Assembly (NCBI GenBank): GCA_046348835.1
Contig: JAXMDM010000003.1
Location: forward strand, 434,001-498,000
Direction of reading: 5' to 3'
DNA from: Defluviicoccus sp046348835
Lineage (GTDB): Bacteria > Pseudomonadota > Alphaproteobacteria > Rhodospirillales > Defluviicoccaceae
DNA: 64,000 nt
The position numbers and the translations under genes were made by a program. Positions 1 through 8,630 of this stretch are shown one piece after another (within the stretch, counting starts at the first letter, position 1; the number at the start of each line of letters is the position of its first letter). The notes beneath the pieces are model-generated. The model worked only from the letters and a program-made list of their open reading frames with translations, did not search any database and was not told the DNA's origin.

Positions 1-237
1 TCACAAAATGTACAGGACGTGTTTCTCAACCATATCAGGAAGAACAAGACCCCGGTCACAATCTTTCTGGTCAATGGTGTGAAGCTCCAGGGTATCATTA
101 CGTGGTTTGATCAATTCTCAGTCCTGTTGCGGCGAGATGGTCATACCCAGCTCGTCTATAAGCACGCGATCTCGACCGTTATGCCATCGGTCCAGATCCA
201 GCTCTTCGAGCCGGACAAGGAGAGCTCAGCCGCGTGA
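1..237 (+). CDS. hfq: RNA chaperone Hfq (5' end cut by window)
   Basis: Hfq is the hexameric Sm-like RNA chaperone that pairs small RNAs with mRNAs in the cytoplasm. The reading frame is open from base 1, and its first codons (SQNVQDVFLNHIRK) match the conserved Hfq N-terminus, so only a few residues plus the start codon lie outside the window. The Sm1 region (VTIFLVNGVKLQG) and the Sm2 signature (YKHAISTVMP) are intact. The GTG at base 19 is an internal valine codon, not the start. hflX follows 18 bases downstream, the usual hfq-hflX pair. Identity is very secure; only the true start is unseen. Confidence 0.96.
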   Translation, partial: SQNVQDVFLNHIRKNKTPVTIFLVNGVKLQGIITWFDQFSVLLRRDGHTQLVYKHAISTVMPSVQIQLFEPDKESSAA

Positions 238-255
238 CCCTGAGCGCCGCGGCTC

Positions 256-1620
256 GTGACTGAGCCCGATCGGCCGGTCGGCGGCGACAGCGTTTGTCTC
301 GTCATTCACCCGCAACTTGGCGCGACCGGTCGTACCGGTCAGCGCGAGAGCGAGGCTCGGCTCGACGAGGCCACCGGGCTGGCCCGCGCTATCCACCTGA
401 CGGTCGTCCACCGCGAAGTCGTCAATCTGCACCGGCCGCATCCGTCCACCCTGTTCGGCAGCGGGACGGTCGAGCGGCTTAAGGCCGTCGTCTCCGAACA
501 CCTGGCCGCCGGTGGCGGTGCCGGTGGCGGTGCCGGCACCGTCGCCTTCATCGATTGCCCGCTGACCCCGATTCAGCAGCGCAATCTGGAGCGCGCCTGG
601 GGCTGCAAGGTGGTCGACCGCACCGGCCTCATTCTGGAGATCTTCGGCGAGCGGGCCCGCACGGCCGAGGGCGAACTGCAGGTGGAGCTGGCGGCGCTGG
701 AATACCAGAAAAGCCGGCTGGTGCGCAGTTGGACCCACCTGGAACGGCAGCGCGGCGGCTTCGGCTTCCTCGGCGGTCCGGGCGAGGCGCAGATCGAGAC
801 CGACCGCCGGCTGATCCGCGAGCGGATCGCCCGGCTGCGGGTGCAGCTCGATGCGGTACGGCGTACCCGTGCCCTGCACCGCCGCGCCCGCCGGCGCGTG
901 CCTTACCCGGTGATCGCTCTCGTCGGCTACACCAACGCCGGCAAGTCGACGCTGTTCAGGGCGCTCACCCGGGCCGAGGTCTTCATCGCCGACCAGGTCT
1001 TCGCCACCCTCGATCCCACCATGCGGCTGATCCGGCTGCCGTCCGGGCGGAGCGCCATCCTCTCCGATACGGTCGGCTTCATCTCCGATCTGCCGCACGA
1101 ACTGATCGAGGCCTTCCGTGCGACGCTGGAGGAGGTGATCGAGGCGGATCTGATCGTTCACGTGCGGGATATCAGCGACCCCAGCAGCGAGCAGCAGCGT
1201 GCCGACGTGCACCAGGTCCTGGATAGCCTCGGTCTCTTCGCCGACGGCCGGGCCGAAGGGCGGTCGGCGCCGATCATCGAGGCGCTGAACAAGATCGATC
1301 TCGCCGCTGCGGACGAGCGCGAGGCCCTGGCCAACCGGGCCGCTCGCGGCGACGGCAGCCAGGTGCTGGTGTCAGCCAAGACGCACGAGGGGTGCGAAGC
1401 GCTGTTGCAGGTGATCGACGCCCGGTTGACCGAGGACTTCTCCACCGTCGAGGTGGAGCTGCCGCCGCACGATGGCGCGCGGCTCGCCTGGCTCTATGCC
1501 CATGGCGAGGTGGTGGGGCGCAGTGATCATCCCGACCGCATCCACCTGCGCGTCCGCCTATCGCCGACCGACGCCGCTCGCTTCGCCAGTCTCCGCGCCG
1601 CGGTACAGGGGGGCGGCTGA
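256..1620 (+). CDS. hflX: ribosome-associated GTPase HflX
   Basis: HflX is a GTPase that binds the large ribosomal subunit and can split stalled ribosomes under stress. The 454-residue protein has the N-terminal HflX domain (roughly residues 20-190), a glycine-rich linker near residues 85-95, and a G domain with P-loop GYTNAGKST at residues 224-232, G3 DTVGF and G4 NKID. The start chosen is GTG at 256, the first start after the hfq stop. The close spacing to hfq suggests co-transcription. The linker GGGAGGGAG is a small in-frame expansion. The length fits the alphaproteobacterial family. Confidence 0.95.
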   Translation: MTEPDRPVGGDSVCLVIHPQLGATGRTGQRESEARLDEATGLARAIHLTVVHREVVNLHRPHPSTLFGSGTVERLKAVVSEHLAAGGGAGGGAGTVAFIDCPLTPIQQRNLERAWGCKVVDRTGLILEIFGERARTAEGELQVELAALEYQKSRLVRSWTHLERQRGGFGFLGGPGEAQIETDRRLIRERIARLRVQLDAVRRTRALHRRARRRVPYPVIALVGYTNAGKSTLFRALTRAEVFIADQVFATLDPTMRLIRLPSGRSAILSDTVGFISDLPHELIEAFRATLEEVIEADLIVHVRDISDPSSEQQRADVHQVLDSLGLFADGRAEGRSAPIIEALNKIDLAAADEREALANRAARGDGSQVLVSAKTHEGCEALLQVIDARLTEDFSTVEVELPPHDGARLAWLYAHGEVVGRSDHPDRIHLRVRLSPTDAARFASLRAAVQGGG

Positions 1621-1715
1621 GGAGGGGGAGACGGGGGGCGGCTGAAGCCCGGCCGCTTCCGCCCGCGGTTCGGCGGGCCATTGCCGGCGACGGCCGGCGG
1701 AGCTACCTTGCCGCC

Positions 1716-1985
1716 ATGGCGGAGACCAGATCACAGCGACGCTGGCGAGGGAAATACCGGCTGGTAAAGAGCCAGCTCAACGTCATGGCCCGGAAGACGC
1801 CGCACGATGCTCTCGCCCAGTTCGCCCGTCTGTTTGCGCTGAAGGGCAAGGGTGAGGCGGTGGCGTTTGCCTGCTTCGTCACCCGGGCGCTGCTGCAGCG
1901 GGCCGAATACAATACCGACGTCGCTCAGATGGTGGAGGATTTCGCCGCCGGTTACCGCCGCGATCGGGACATCCATGCCGCCTGA
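1716..1985 (+). CDS. small basic protein of unknown function
   Basis: This 89-residue protein has a strongly basic first 30 residues (RSQRRWRGKYR) followed by predicted helices (LAQFARLFAL, VAFACFVTRALLQ). I do not recognise the family. It has no signal peptide, membrane segment or metal motif. It lies 95 bases after hflX and 27 bases before the inositol-phosphatase-like gene, all on the same strand, and could be read with either. Support for coding comes from codon-position composition and its fit in the gene row. It may instead be a chance open frame, since this GC-rich DNA has many. Confidence 0.5.
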   Translation: MAETRSQRRWRGKYRLVKSQLNVMARKTPHDALAQFARLFALKGKGEAVAFACFVTRALLQRAEYNTDVAQMVEDFAAGYRRDRDIHAA

Positions 1986-2012
1986 GCACGGCCGGCCGAG
2001 CGCGGATCGCTG

Positions 2013-2840
2013 GTGAACCCGCCGCCCATGCGCGTCGATCCGAACCACGTGCTGCGCATCATCTTCGAGGTGGCGGCGGCCGAGATCATGCCGCGGTTCC
2101 GCAACCTGGGGGAGGGCGACGTCCGCCGCAAGCGCTCGCCCTACGACCTGGTCACCGTCGCCGACGAGGCGGCGGAGGCGCGTCTCGGTCCGGCCCTGCA
2201 ACGGCTGCTGCCGGGAAGCGTCGTCGTCGGCGAGGAGGCGGCCGATGCCGATCCGGGCATACTCGCTCGTCTCGGCGGCGCCGCACCGGTCTGGCTGATC
2301 GACCCGGTGGACGGCACCGGCAACTTCGTCGCCGGCAACCGCGCTTTCGCCGTCATCGTCGCCCTGTGCCAGGACGGCGATGTCCTCGGCGGGTGGCTGG
2401 TGCAGCCGGAGAGCGGCATCGCCGCCTGGGCCTTGCGTGGCGAAGGGGCGTGGCTGCTGGACGGTGCCGGAGAGCGACGGCTGCAGCGTCTCCCGGGCGA
2501 TGCAGCCGACCTGCGCGGATCGCTGTCGCAGGGCGCCGCCCGGTCCCTCCGCCGGCGCGCCCGCTCCGGTCCCTTGACGTCGGCGCGGATCGTCCGCCTC
2601 GGCTCCGTCGGCTGCGAATACCTTGAACTTGCCCGCGGCGGCATCGATTTCGCCCAATATGTGCGGCTGAAACCGTGGGACCATGCCGCCGGCGTGCTCA
2701 TCCACGCCGAGGCCGGGGGCTGGTCGGCGTTGCGGGGAGGGGGTCGGCCTTACCGGCCGGAGCCGCGGATCAGCGAGGAGGCGCTGCTCCTGGCGCCCGA
2801 TCGGGACATGTGGCGGGATCTGGACCAAGCCCTCGACTGA
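2013..2840 (+). CDS. inositol monophosphatase family phosphatase
   Basis: This is a Mg2+-dependent phosphatase of the IMPase/CysQ/FBPase fold. Counting from the GTG at 2013, the metal-binding residues are GEE at 73-75, DPVDGT at 97-102 and the C-terminal WDHAAG at 222-227, so all three family motifs are present. The substrate cannot be told from sequence: inositol phosphate, 3'-phosphoadenosine 5'-phosphate and histidinol phosphate are all possible. An ATG at 2028 is an alternative start five codons in. A second family member, close to SuhB, lies at 31611-32471, so this copy probably has a different substrate. Confidence 0.88.
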   Translation: MNPPPMRVDPNHVLRIIFEVAAAEIMPRFRNLGEGDVRRKRSPYDLVTVADEAAEARLGPALQRLLPGSVVVGEEAADADPGILARLGGAAPVWLIDPVDGTGNFVAGNRAFAVIVALCQDGDVLGGWLVQPESGIAAWALRGEGAWLLDGAGERRLQRLPGDAADLRGSLSQGAARSLRRRARSGPLTSARIVRLGSVGCEYLELARGGIDFAQYVRLKPWDHAAGVLIHAEAGGWSALRGGGRPYRPEPRISEEALLLAPDRDMWRDLDQALD

Positions 2841-2870
2841 GGGCGCGGCAAGATGAAAAGGAACGAGGGG

Positions 2871-3734
2871 ATGAAAGCGGCGTTCGTCGGCCTGGGCGTC
2901 ATGGGTTATCCCATGGCCGGCCACCTGCAGCGAGCCGGCCACGCGGTCACCGTCTACAACCGCACCCGGGCCAAAGCCGACCGCTGGGTCGCCGAGTTCG
3001 GCGGCGCGGCGGCGGATACGCCGGCCAAGGCCGCCGCCGGGGCGGAGGTGGTGCTGTCCTGCGTTGGCAACGACGACGATCTGCGGAGCGTCATCCTCGG
3101 CGACAGCGGTGTCCTGGCGGGGCTGAAAACGGGCGGCGTCATCGTCGACCACACCACCACCTCGGCGGTGGTCGCGCGCCAACTGGCGGCCGCCGGCGCC
3201 TCCGCCGGTGTCGCTTTCCTCGATGCGCCGGTGTCGGGCGGCCAGAGCGGGGCGGAGAACGGCCAGCTCTCGATCATGGTCGGAGGGGCGGCGGCCGACC
3301 TGGAGCGGGTGCGGCCGCTCCTCGCAAGCTACGGGCGGCAAATAACCCATATGGGGGATATTGGCGCCGGCCAACTGACGAAGATGGTCAACCAGATCTG
3401 CCTCGGCGGGCTGACCGAGGCGCTGGCCGAGGCGCTCGCCTTCGCCCGCCGGGCCGGCCTCGACGGCGGCACCGTGCTCCAGGCGATCAGCCGCGGCGCC
3501 GCCCAGTCGTGGATGCTGGATCACCGGGCGACGACCATGCAGGAGGACCGTTTCGACTTCGGCTTCGCCGTCGACTGGATGCGCAAGGACCTGGGCATCT
3601 GTCTCGATCAGGCCAAGCGCCAGGGCTCGACCCTGCCGGTGACGGCGCTGGTGGATCAGCTCCTGGGCGAAGTGCAGCGAACGGACGGCGGCGGCCGGCT
3701 CGATATCACCAGCCTGATCCGCCTTCGCCGCTGA
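2871..3734 (+). CDS. NAD(P)-dependent 3-hydroxyisobutyrate dehydrogenase-like oxidoreductase
   Basis: This is a beta-hydroxyacid dehydrogenase (MmsB/GarR family), which oxidises 3-hydroxy acids or reduces tartronate semialdehyde or similar. The 287-residue protein starts with the Rossmann motif GLGVMGYPMAG (residues 7-17), has the substrate-binding DAPVSGG at 118-124 and the catalytic lysine in KMVNQ (Lys171). I chose ATG 2871 over ATG 2853 because AAGGA lies at good spacing before it and because it puts the nucleotide-binding strand at residue 3, as in homologues. The exact substrate is not determined. Confidence 0.9.
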   Translation: MKAAFVGLGVMGYPMAGHLQRAGHAVTVYNRTRAKADRWVAEFGGAAADTPAKAAAGAEVVLSCVGNDDDLRSVILGDSGVLAGLKTGGVIVDHTTTSAVVARQLAAAGASAGVAFLDAPVSGGQSGAENGQLSIMVGGAAADLERVRPLLASYGRQITHMGDIGAGQLTKMVNQICLGGLTEALAEALAFARRAGLDGGTVLQAISRGAAQSWMLDHRATTMQEDRFDFGFAVDWMRKDLGICLDQAKRQGSTLPVTALVDQLLGEVQRTDGGGRLDITSLIRLRR

Positions 3735-3775
3735 GGTGCCGCTGGCGGAGCGACTGAGGGAAGAGTAATCCGGTC

Positions 3776-4099
3776 ATGGATGCGAGCGATGCCCACGTTC
3801 TCAGCGAAGCGCTGACCTGGCACGACGGCGGCGTCCGGGTGGCGGTGGCGACGGTGGTGGCGAGTTGGGGCTCCGCACCCCGGCCGGTGGGCAGCCGGCT
3901 CGTCGTCGGCGCCGATGGTCGCTTCTCCGGTTCCGTCTCCGGCGGCTGCATCGAGGCGGCGGTGGTGGAGGCGGCGCAGGCGGTGATCGCCGAGGGTCGG
4001 CCGCGCCGGCTCGTCTTCGGGGTGAGCAACGAGCGCGCCTGGGAAGTGGGCCTCGCCTGCGGCGGCCGCATCGAGATCCTGGTCGAGCCGCTCACATGA
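3776..4099 (+). CDS. XdhC/CoxI family protein, N-terminal-domain type
   Basis: This 107-residue protein corresponds to the XdhC_CoxI domain alone, with the family motifs WGSAPRPVGSRL and SGSVSGGCIE and a C-terminal CGGRIEILVEP. XdhC proteins bind molybdenum cofactor, protect its sulfurated form, and insert it into xanthine-dehydrogenase-type hydroxylases. The second half of a typical XdhC is encoded by the next gene, 7 bases downstream. This split arrangement occurs in alphaproteobacteria and is not a frameshift, since each part has its own start and stop. It belongs to the molybdo-hydroxylase maturation cluster that runs to 8497. Confidence 0.88.
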   Translation: MDASDAHVLSEALTWHDGGVRVAVATVVASWGSAPRPVGSRLVVGADGRFSGSVSGGCIEAAVVEAAQAVIAEGRPRRLVFGVSNERAWEVGLACGGRIEILVEPLT

Positions 4100-4106
4100 C
4101 CCCCCG

Positions 4107-4838
4107 ATGACCCGCGATCTGCTGGCGCGGCTGCTGGCGCTGCAGGCCGCCGGCAAGGCGTTCGTCGTCGCCACCGACACGGAGACGGGGGCGTCAGCGC
4201 TGATCCTCGATCGCAATGGAGAGACGCAGGAGACGTCCGGCGACTTCGTGCCGGCAGAGGCGGTGCGTGAGGCGGCGACACGGGCGCTAGCGCTGGAAGC
4301 CCCTGCCCTGGTGGAGGATGAAAGCCGCGCTTTCTTTCTCGACGTCCACGTCCCGCCGGCACGGCTGATCGTCGTCGGCGCGGTGCATATCGCCGAGCCG
4401 CTGACCACCATCGCCGACATGGCCGGCTACCGCGTCGTCGTCGTCGATCCGCGGCGGGGGTTCGCCGGCCGCGGCCGCCTGCCGGCGGCGGAAATCCTCA
4501 CCGACTGGCCCGACGAGGGGTTGGCGTCGCTGGCGCCGGATGCGCGCACCGCCATCGTCACCCTCACCCACGATCCGAAGCTGGACGATGCCGCTCTCGC
4601 GGTGGCGCTGGCCTCGCCGGCGTTCTACATCGGCTGTCTCGGCAGCCGGAAGACGCACGCGGCGCGGCTGGCCCGCCTCGCCGCCGCCGGCTTTGCGGAA
4701 AGCGACCTCGCCCGGCTGAGGGGGCCGGTGGGGCTCGCCATCGGCGCCCGTACCCCGGCCGAAATCGCCATCGCCATCGCCGCCGAGATCACCCAGGTGC
4801 GGCGCCTTGATACGGTGGCCGGAGCGGCGGTGCGGTGA
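4107..4838 (+). CDS. XdhC family protein, Rossmann-domain type
   Basis: This 243-residue protein carries the XdhC C-terminal Rossmann-like domain: the strand-turn LIVVGAVHIAEPL (about residue 90), VVVVDPRRGF, the YIGCLGSRKTH motif and the closing GARTPAEIAIAIAAEI. It is expected to act with the preceding short XdhC protein in sulfuration or insertion of molybdenum cofactor. The N-terminal 80 residues form a smaller domain with no motif I recognise. Its stop overlaps the GTG start of the next gene (4835-4838), so the genes are probably translationally coupled. Confidence 0.85.
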   Translation: MTRDLLARLLALQAAGKAFVVATDTETGASALILDRNGETQETSGDFVPAEAVREAATRALALEAPALVEDESRAFFLDVHVPPARLIVVGAVHIAEPLTTIADMAGYRVVVVDPRRGFAGRGRLPAAEILTDWPDEGLASLAPDARTAIVTLTHDPKLDDAALAVALASPAFYIGCLGSRKTHAARLARLAAAGFAESDLARLRGPVGLAIGARTPAEIAIAIAAEITQVRRLDTVAGAAVR

Positions 4839-6508
4839 AGTTCGGCGCTTTTCCCGTCGACGAGGTGGAAGGGGCGATTCTCGCCCACAGCCTGAAGGGC
4901 ACCGGCTTCGCCTTTCGCAAGGGTCGGGTGCTGACGTCCGACGACGTGGCGGTGCTCCGGCGCGCCGGGATCGGCACCGTCGTCGCCGCTCGCCTGGAGC
5001 CGGGGGACATCGGCGAAGATGAAGCCGCGGCCCGCCTCGCCGCCGCTTTGATCGGTGGCGGCGCCGATGCCGACGTCCACCCTTCCGTCGCCGCCACCGG
5101 CCGTTGCAACCTGTTTGCCGCGGCGGCGGGGGTCGCCCGCATCGACGCCGGACGCATCGATGCGATCAACCTCATCGACGAGGCGCTCACCGTCGCCACC
5201 CTTCCCCCGTTCGCCCGGGTGGCCGCCGGCGAGATGCTGGCCACGGTCAAAATCATTCCCTTCGCGGCGCCGCAGGCGGCCGTCGTCCGCGGCATCGCCG
5301 TCGCCGGCGATGGCCCCCCGCCGCTCCGTGTCGCCGCCTTCGCCCCCCACCGCGCCGGGCTGGTACAGACCCGGCTTGCCGGCCTCAAGGCGAGCCTGCT
5401 GACGAAGACACGGCAGGTGACCGCCGCCCGCCTCGAAGCCCTCGGCAGTCGGCTCGCCGCCGATACGGTCGTCGCCCACGAGACGGCAGCGGTGGCGGCG
5501 GCGATCGAGCGGCAGCGGCAGGACGGCTGCGATCCCATCCTCGTCCTCGGCGCGTCCGCCATCGTCGATCGCCGCGACGTGGTGCCGTCGGCGGTGGTGC
5601 ACCTCGGCGGCCGGGTCATCCATCTCGGCATGCCCGTCGATCCCGGCAATTTGCTGATGCTGGCTGCCGTCGGCGCCACCCGCATCGTCGGCCTGCCCGG
5701 TTGCGCCCGCTCGCCCCGAACCAATGGCTGCGACTGGGTGCTGGAGCGGCTGCTCGCCGGGCTGCCGGTCGACGGCGCCGATATCATGCGGATGGGGGTC
5801 GGCGGGTTGCTCAGCGAAATCCCGGCACGGCCGCTTCCCCGCCGGCAGGCGACGGAATCGCCAACGGCCGAACCGCCGCCGGCCGCCAAGACCGCGGACC
5901 CGTCGCCTCCGCCGCCGGTGGCCGCGGTGATCCTTGCCGCCGGCCGCGGCAGCCGGTTTGCCGGCGGCAACAAGCTGATCGCCGCCTATAGCGGCGTCCC
6001 CCTGGTGCGCAGGGCGACGGAGGCGGCGCTGGCCTCGCAGGCGATGCCGGTGGTTGTTGTCGTCGGCCACCATGCGGCGGCGATCGAAGCGGCGCTCGCC
6101 GGCCTGCCGGTCCGCATCGTCGAGAATGGCCGCTACAGGGAGGGGCTCAGCACCTCCCTCGGCGGCGGCATCGCCGCGTTGCCGGCGTCGGTGGCGGGGG
6201 CGCTGATCCTCCTCGCCGACATGCCGCTGATCACCGCCGCCCACCTCGACCGGCTGATCGCGGCGTTTCGCTCCGCGCCGGGAGAGCCCGCGGTCTGCAT
6301 CCCGGTGCACGCCGGCCGGCGCGGCAATCCGGTGCTGTGGCCGGCCCGCCTGTTCCCGGCGCTGATGGCGCTGGAAGGCGACGTGGGCGGCCGCGCGCTC
6401 TTTGCCGCCGCCGAGCCGGTGCTGGAGGTGGCGATGGCCGATCCGGCGGTGCTTCTCGACGTCGACGATGCGCAAGCCCTGGCCGCCCTTGCCACCGCCG
6501 GGGGTTAG
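4835..6508 (+). CDS. fused molybdopterin-binding domain / MobA-like nucleotidyltransferase
   Basis: This 557-residue fusion begins with a MoeA/MoaB-like molybdopterin-binding domain (about residues 1-340; DAINLIDEALTVATL, IVGLPGCARSPRTNG) and ends with a GT-A type nucleotidyltransferase domain (about residues 362-557; VILAAGRGSRF, LADMPLI, GRRGNPVLW), like MocA/MobA. A Pro/Ala-rich linker joins them. Such fusions lie next to CO-dehydrogenase/xanthine-dehydrogenase genes and probably finish the cytosine form of the molybdenum cofactor, which is an inference from context. The start is GTG 4835, overlapping the previous stop. The 3' end overlaps the convergent coxM stop at 6505-6508. Confidence 0.88.
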   Translation: MKFGAFPVDEVEGAILAHSLKGTGFAFRKGRVLTSDDVAVLRRAGIGTVVAARLEPGDIGEDEAAARLAAALIGGGADADVHPSVAATGRCNLFAAAAGVARIDAGRIDAINLIDEALTVATLPPFARVAAGEMLATVKIIPFAAPQAAVVRGIAVAGDGPPPLRVAAFAPHRAGLVQTRLAGLKASLLTKTRQVTAARLEALGSRLAADTVVAHETAAVAAAIERQRQDGCDPILVLGASAIVDRRDVVPSAVVHLGGRVIHLGMPVDPGNLLMLAAVGATRIVGLPGCARSPRTNGCDWVLERLLAGLPVDGADIMRMGVGGLLSEIPARPLPRRQATESPTAEPPPAAKTADPSPPPPVAAVILAAGRGSRFAGGNKLIAAYSGVPLVRRATEAALASQAMPVVVVVGHHAAAIEAALAGLPVRIVENGRYREGLSTSLGGGIAALPASVAGALILLADMPLITAAHLDRLIAAFRSAPGEPAVCIPVHAGRRGNPVLWPARLFPALMALEGDVGGRALFAAAEPVLEVAMADPAVLLDVDDAQALAALATAGG

Positions 6509-7317
6509 GCCCTTGGTTCATCACCGTCGGCGCCGGCGATGGCGCGACGGGCGAGCACGCCCACCAGGTGGGCGCGATACCCGGCGCTGCCGTTGCGGTC
6601 GCTGGTAAGCCCGTCTTCCGCCAAGACGAGACCGTCGATCGCCGCCGGAGTGAAGTCCCCGGCGAGGGCGCGCTCGAACTGGGCGCAGCGGAAGACCGAG
6701 GCGGCGGCACCGGTGACGGCGACGCGAACGCCGGTCGCCGTCTTCGCCGCCAGGACGCCGACCAGCGGATAGCGCGAAGCGAGCTGGCAGAAGCGGGCGT
6801 AACCGGCCCGCGCCGGGACCGGGAAGGCGACGGCGGTAATCAACTCGTCGGCATTGAGGGCGGTTTCGAACGGGCCAAGGAAAAAGTCGGCGGCGGCGAT
6901 CTCGCGCCGATCGGTGACGATCACCGCATCGAGGCCGACGATGGCGGCGGGGTAATCGGCGGCGGGATCGCCGTTGGCGACGGCGCCGCCCAGGGTTCCG
7001 GCGTGGCGCACCTGCGGATCGCCGATCTCGCCCGCCATGCGGGCGAGTGCAGGGATGGCGGCGCGCACCGCGGACGAGCAGGCGATGGCATCGTGGGTGG
7101 CCATCGCCCCCACCGTCAGCCGGTCGCCGAGGAGGCCGATCCCCCGGAGCGCCGCCAGACCGCGCAGGTCGATCAGCGCCGCCGGCGCCGACAGCCGCTG
7201 CTTCAGCAGCGGAACAAGCGACATTCCGCCCGCCAGGAACAGGGCGCCGTCGTCCTGCCGCTTGGCGGCGATGGCATCGGCGACCGAGGTGGCCCGGTGA
7301 TAGGCAAAGTCGTGCAT
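6505..7317 (-). CDS. FAD-binding medium subunit of a molybdo-hydroxylase (CoxM-like)
   Basis: This 270-residue protein is the FAD subunit of the CO-dehydrogenase/xanthine-dehydrogenase family and carries electrons between the iron-sulfur subunit and the acceptor. Two FAD-binding motifs are clear: AGGMSLVP at residues 29-36 and HAGTLGG at 105-111, the latter followed by DPAADYPA. The C-terminal CO_deh_flav_C domain is present but short. It starts 2 bases after the coxS stop, so coxS-coxM form an operon read right to left. No gene for the molybdopterin-binding large subunit follows. True CO oxidation is unproven, and related hydroxylases have many substrates. Confidence 0.9.
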   Translation of the reverse strand: MHDFAYHRATSVADAIAAKRQDDGALFLAGGMSLVPLLKQRLSAPAALIDLRGLAALRGIGLLGDRLTVGAMATHDAIACSSAVRAAIPALARMAGEIGDPQVRHAGTLGGAVANGDPAADYPAAIVGLDAVIVTDRREIAAADFFLGPFETALNADELITAVAFPVPARAGYARFCQLASRYPLVGVLAAKTATGVRVAVTGAAASVFRCAQFERALAGDFTPAAIDGLVLAEDGLTSDRNGSAGYRAHLVGVLARRAIAGADGDEPRA

Positions 7318-7319
7318 GC

Positions 7320-7802
7320 TCAGGCCCCTCCCGGCGGGGCTCGCATCGCCGGCGCGGCCGCCCGGACCGCGGCGACGATGCCGTGATAGCCCGTGCACCG
7401 ACAGAGGTTGCCCTTCAACCAGGCGCGGATCTCGCCTTCGCTGGGGTCGGGGTGGCGGGCAAGGAGATCGAGGGCGCTCATCACCATGCCTGGCGTGCAG
7501 TAGCCGCACTGGAGGCCGTGGTGCTGGCGAAATGCTTCTTGCAGCGGGTGCAGCCGGCCGCCCTGGGCGACGCCCTCGATGGTGGTCACCCGGGAGCCGT
7601 CCGCCTGCACCGCCAAGAGGGTGCAGGCCTTGATGCTGACGCCGTCGACGTGGACGACGCACGCACCGCACTGGCTGGTTTCGCAGCCGACGTGGGTTCC
7701 GGTGAGGCGAAGCCGATCGCGCAGGAAGTCGACGAGCAGGGTCCGCGCCTCGACCTTGGCTTCCACCGGTGCGCCGTTGACGATCATCCGGATGCCGATC
7801 AT
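7320..7802 (-). CDS. [2Fe-2S] small subunit of a molybdo-hydroxylase (CoxS-like)
   Basis: This 160-residue iron-sulfur subunit has all eight cluster cysteines. The plant-ferredoxin-type set is Cys40, 45, 48 and 60 (CETSQCGAC), and the second cluster is Cys99, 102, 134 and 136 (CGYC and CRC). It passes electrons from the molybdenum site to the FAD subunit. The start is ATG 7802, giving the usual length; an ATG five codons later (7787) is an alternative that keeps all motifs. It is followed directly by coxM and preceded by coxG on the same strand. Confidence 0.93.
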   Translation of the reverse strand: MIGIRMIVNGAPVEAKVEARTLLVDFLRDRLRLTGTHVGCETSQCGACVVHVDGVSIKACTLLAVQADGSRVTTIEGVAQGGRLHPLQEAFRQHHGLQCGYCTPGMVMSALDLLARHPDPSEGEIRAWLKGNLCRCTGYHGIVAAVRAAAPAMRAPPGGA

Positions 7803-7891
7803 GACGACCTGACACGCCCCTGGGGTGAGACCGCGCTGGGCGGTGATGTTCGCCTGCCTCCGGGCGATGTCAAGCGCGCCTTCGGCGGACC

Positions 7892-8497
7892 TCAGGGCCG
7901 GCTGGAGACGATGAGAAGGGCAAGCACCAGGAGGATCAGCGACGGTACCCAGATCAGCGGACGTAATCCCCGCGGTTCCGGGGCCGGGGGTTCGGGCGGT
8001 GCCGGGGGCGGCACGTCGGCCGCGGTCGCCGCCTCGGCCACCGACGGCGCGGCGGCGGCCTCGAGGTGGGCGGCGAGGCGCGCGAAGAAGACGTCGGCCA
8101 ACGCCAGGGCCGCCGTGTCGAACTCCGGCCCGTCCGCCCCCGCCGGCCTGCCGGTGAGGGTGGCCTCGACGGTGTAGGCGATCCGGGTTGCGGTGGCTCC
8201 GTCCTCCATTAGGCGGACGACGACGGAGCCCCGGGCGAGGCCGCCCGGATCGACATCGCCGGCGCCGGCGAGCCGACAGCCGTAAGGCGGATGGACATCC
8301 TCCACCTGAACGGTGCCGTGGCAGGTCGCCGCCGCCGTGCCCGCGCCCACCTCGGCCTCGAACGCGTAACCGCCGTCCACGCCTCGTTCCAGCCGCCGGC
8401 AACCCGGCAAAGCCGCCCGCAGCAGCTGAAGATCGCAGAGGGCCGCCCACACGCTGGCGGGGGGCCGCTCTATTCGTCGCTCCGCCTGCATTCGCAT
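7892..8497 (-). CDS. CoxG-like SRPBCC protein with C-terminal membrane anchor
   Basis: CoxG proteins carry an SRPBCC (START-like) domain and are linked to CO-dehydrogenase clusters, where they are thought to recruit the enzyme to the membrane. This 201-residue protein has the SRPBCC domain (about residues 1-145; RIERPPASVWAAL, LLRAALPGC), a proline-rich linker (PPPAPPEPPAPEP) and a single C-terminal hydrophobic anchor (about residues 180-198; LILLVLALLIV). Start ATG 8497 puts the domain at the very N-terminus. It lies 89 bases upstream of coxS, same strand. The role in anchoring is inferred from the family. Confidence 0.82.
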   Translation of the reverse strand: MRMQAERRIERPPASVWAALCDLQLLRAALPGCRRLERGVDGGYAFEAEVGAGTAAATCHGTVQVEDVHPPYGCRLAGAGDVDPGGLARGSVVVRLMEDGATATRIAYTVEATLTGRPAGADGPEFDTAALALADVFFARLAAHLEAAAAPSVAEAATAADVPPPAPPEPPAPEPRGLRPLIWVPSLILLVLALLIVSSRP

Positions 8498-8630
8498 CGC
8501 GTGGGTGCCCTCGCATCGCCGCCGACGGCCGCCGTTCGGTTGCGCCGGCTGCCGGTGCATCCGATATCATCATCGGACGCAACAACGGTAGTGCGAGGGG
8601 GCGGGTGGACGACGGTTCAGCGGCGATCCG

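Noticed and set aside
1731..3524. A 597-codon minus-strand open frame opposite the phosphatase and dehydrogenase genes
   Set aside because: The plus-strand genes have complete catalytic motifs; the opposite frame has none.
3776..4838. XdhC seemed split in two by a frameshift
   Set aside because: Each part has its own start, stop and complete domain. Separate short and long XdhC proteins are a normal arrangement in this class.
4625..6475. A 616-codon minus-strand open frame
   Set aside because: It is the antisense shadow of the molybdopterin-binding/MobA-like fusion. Composition is Arg/Gly/His/Asp-rich, with no domain and no ribosome-binding site.
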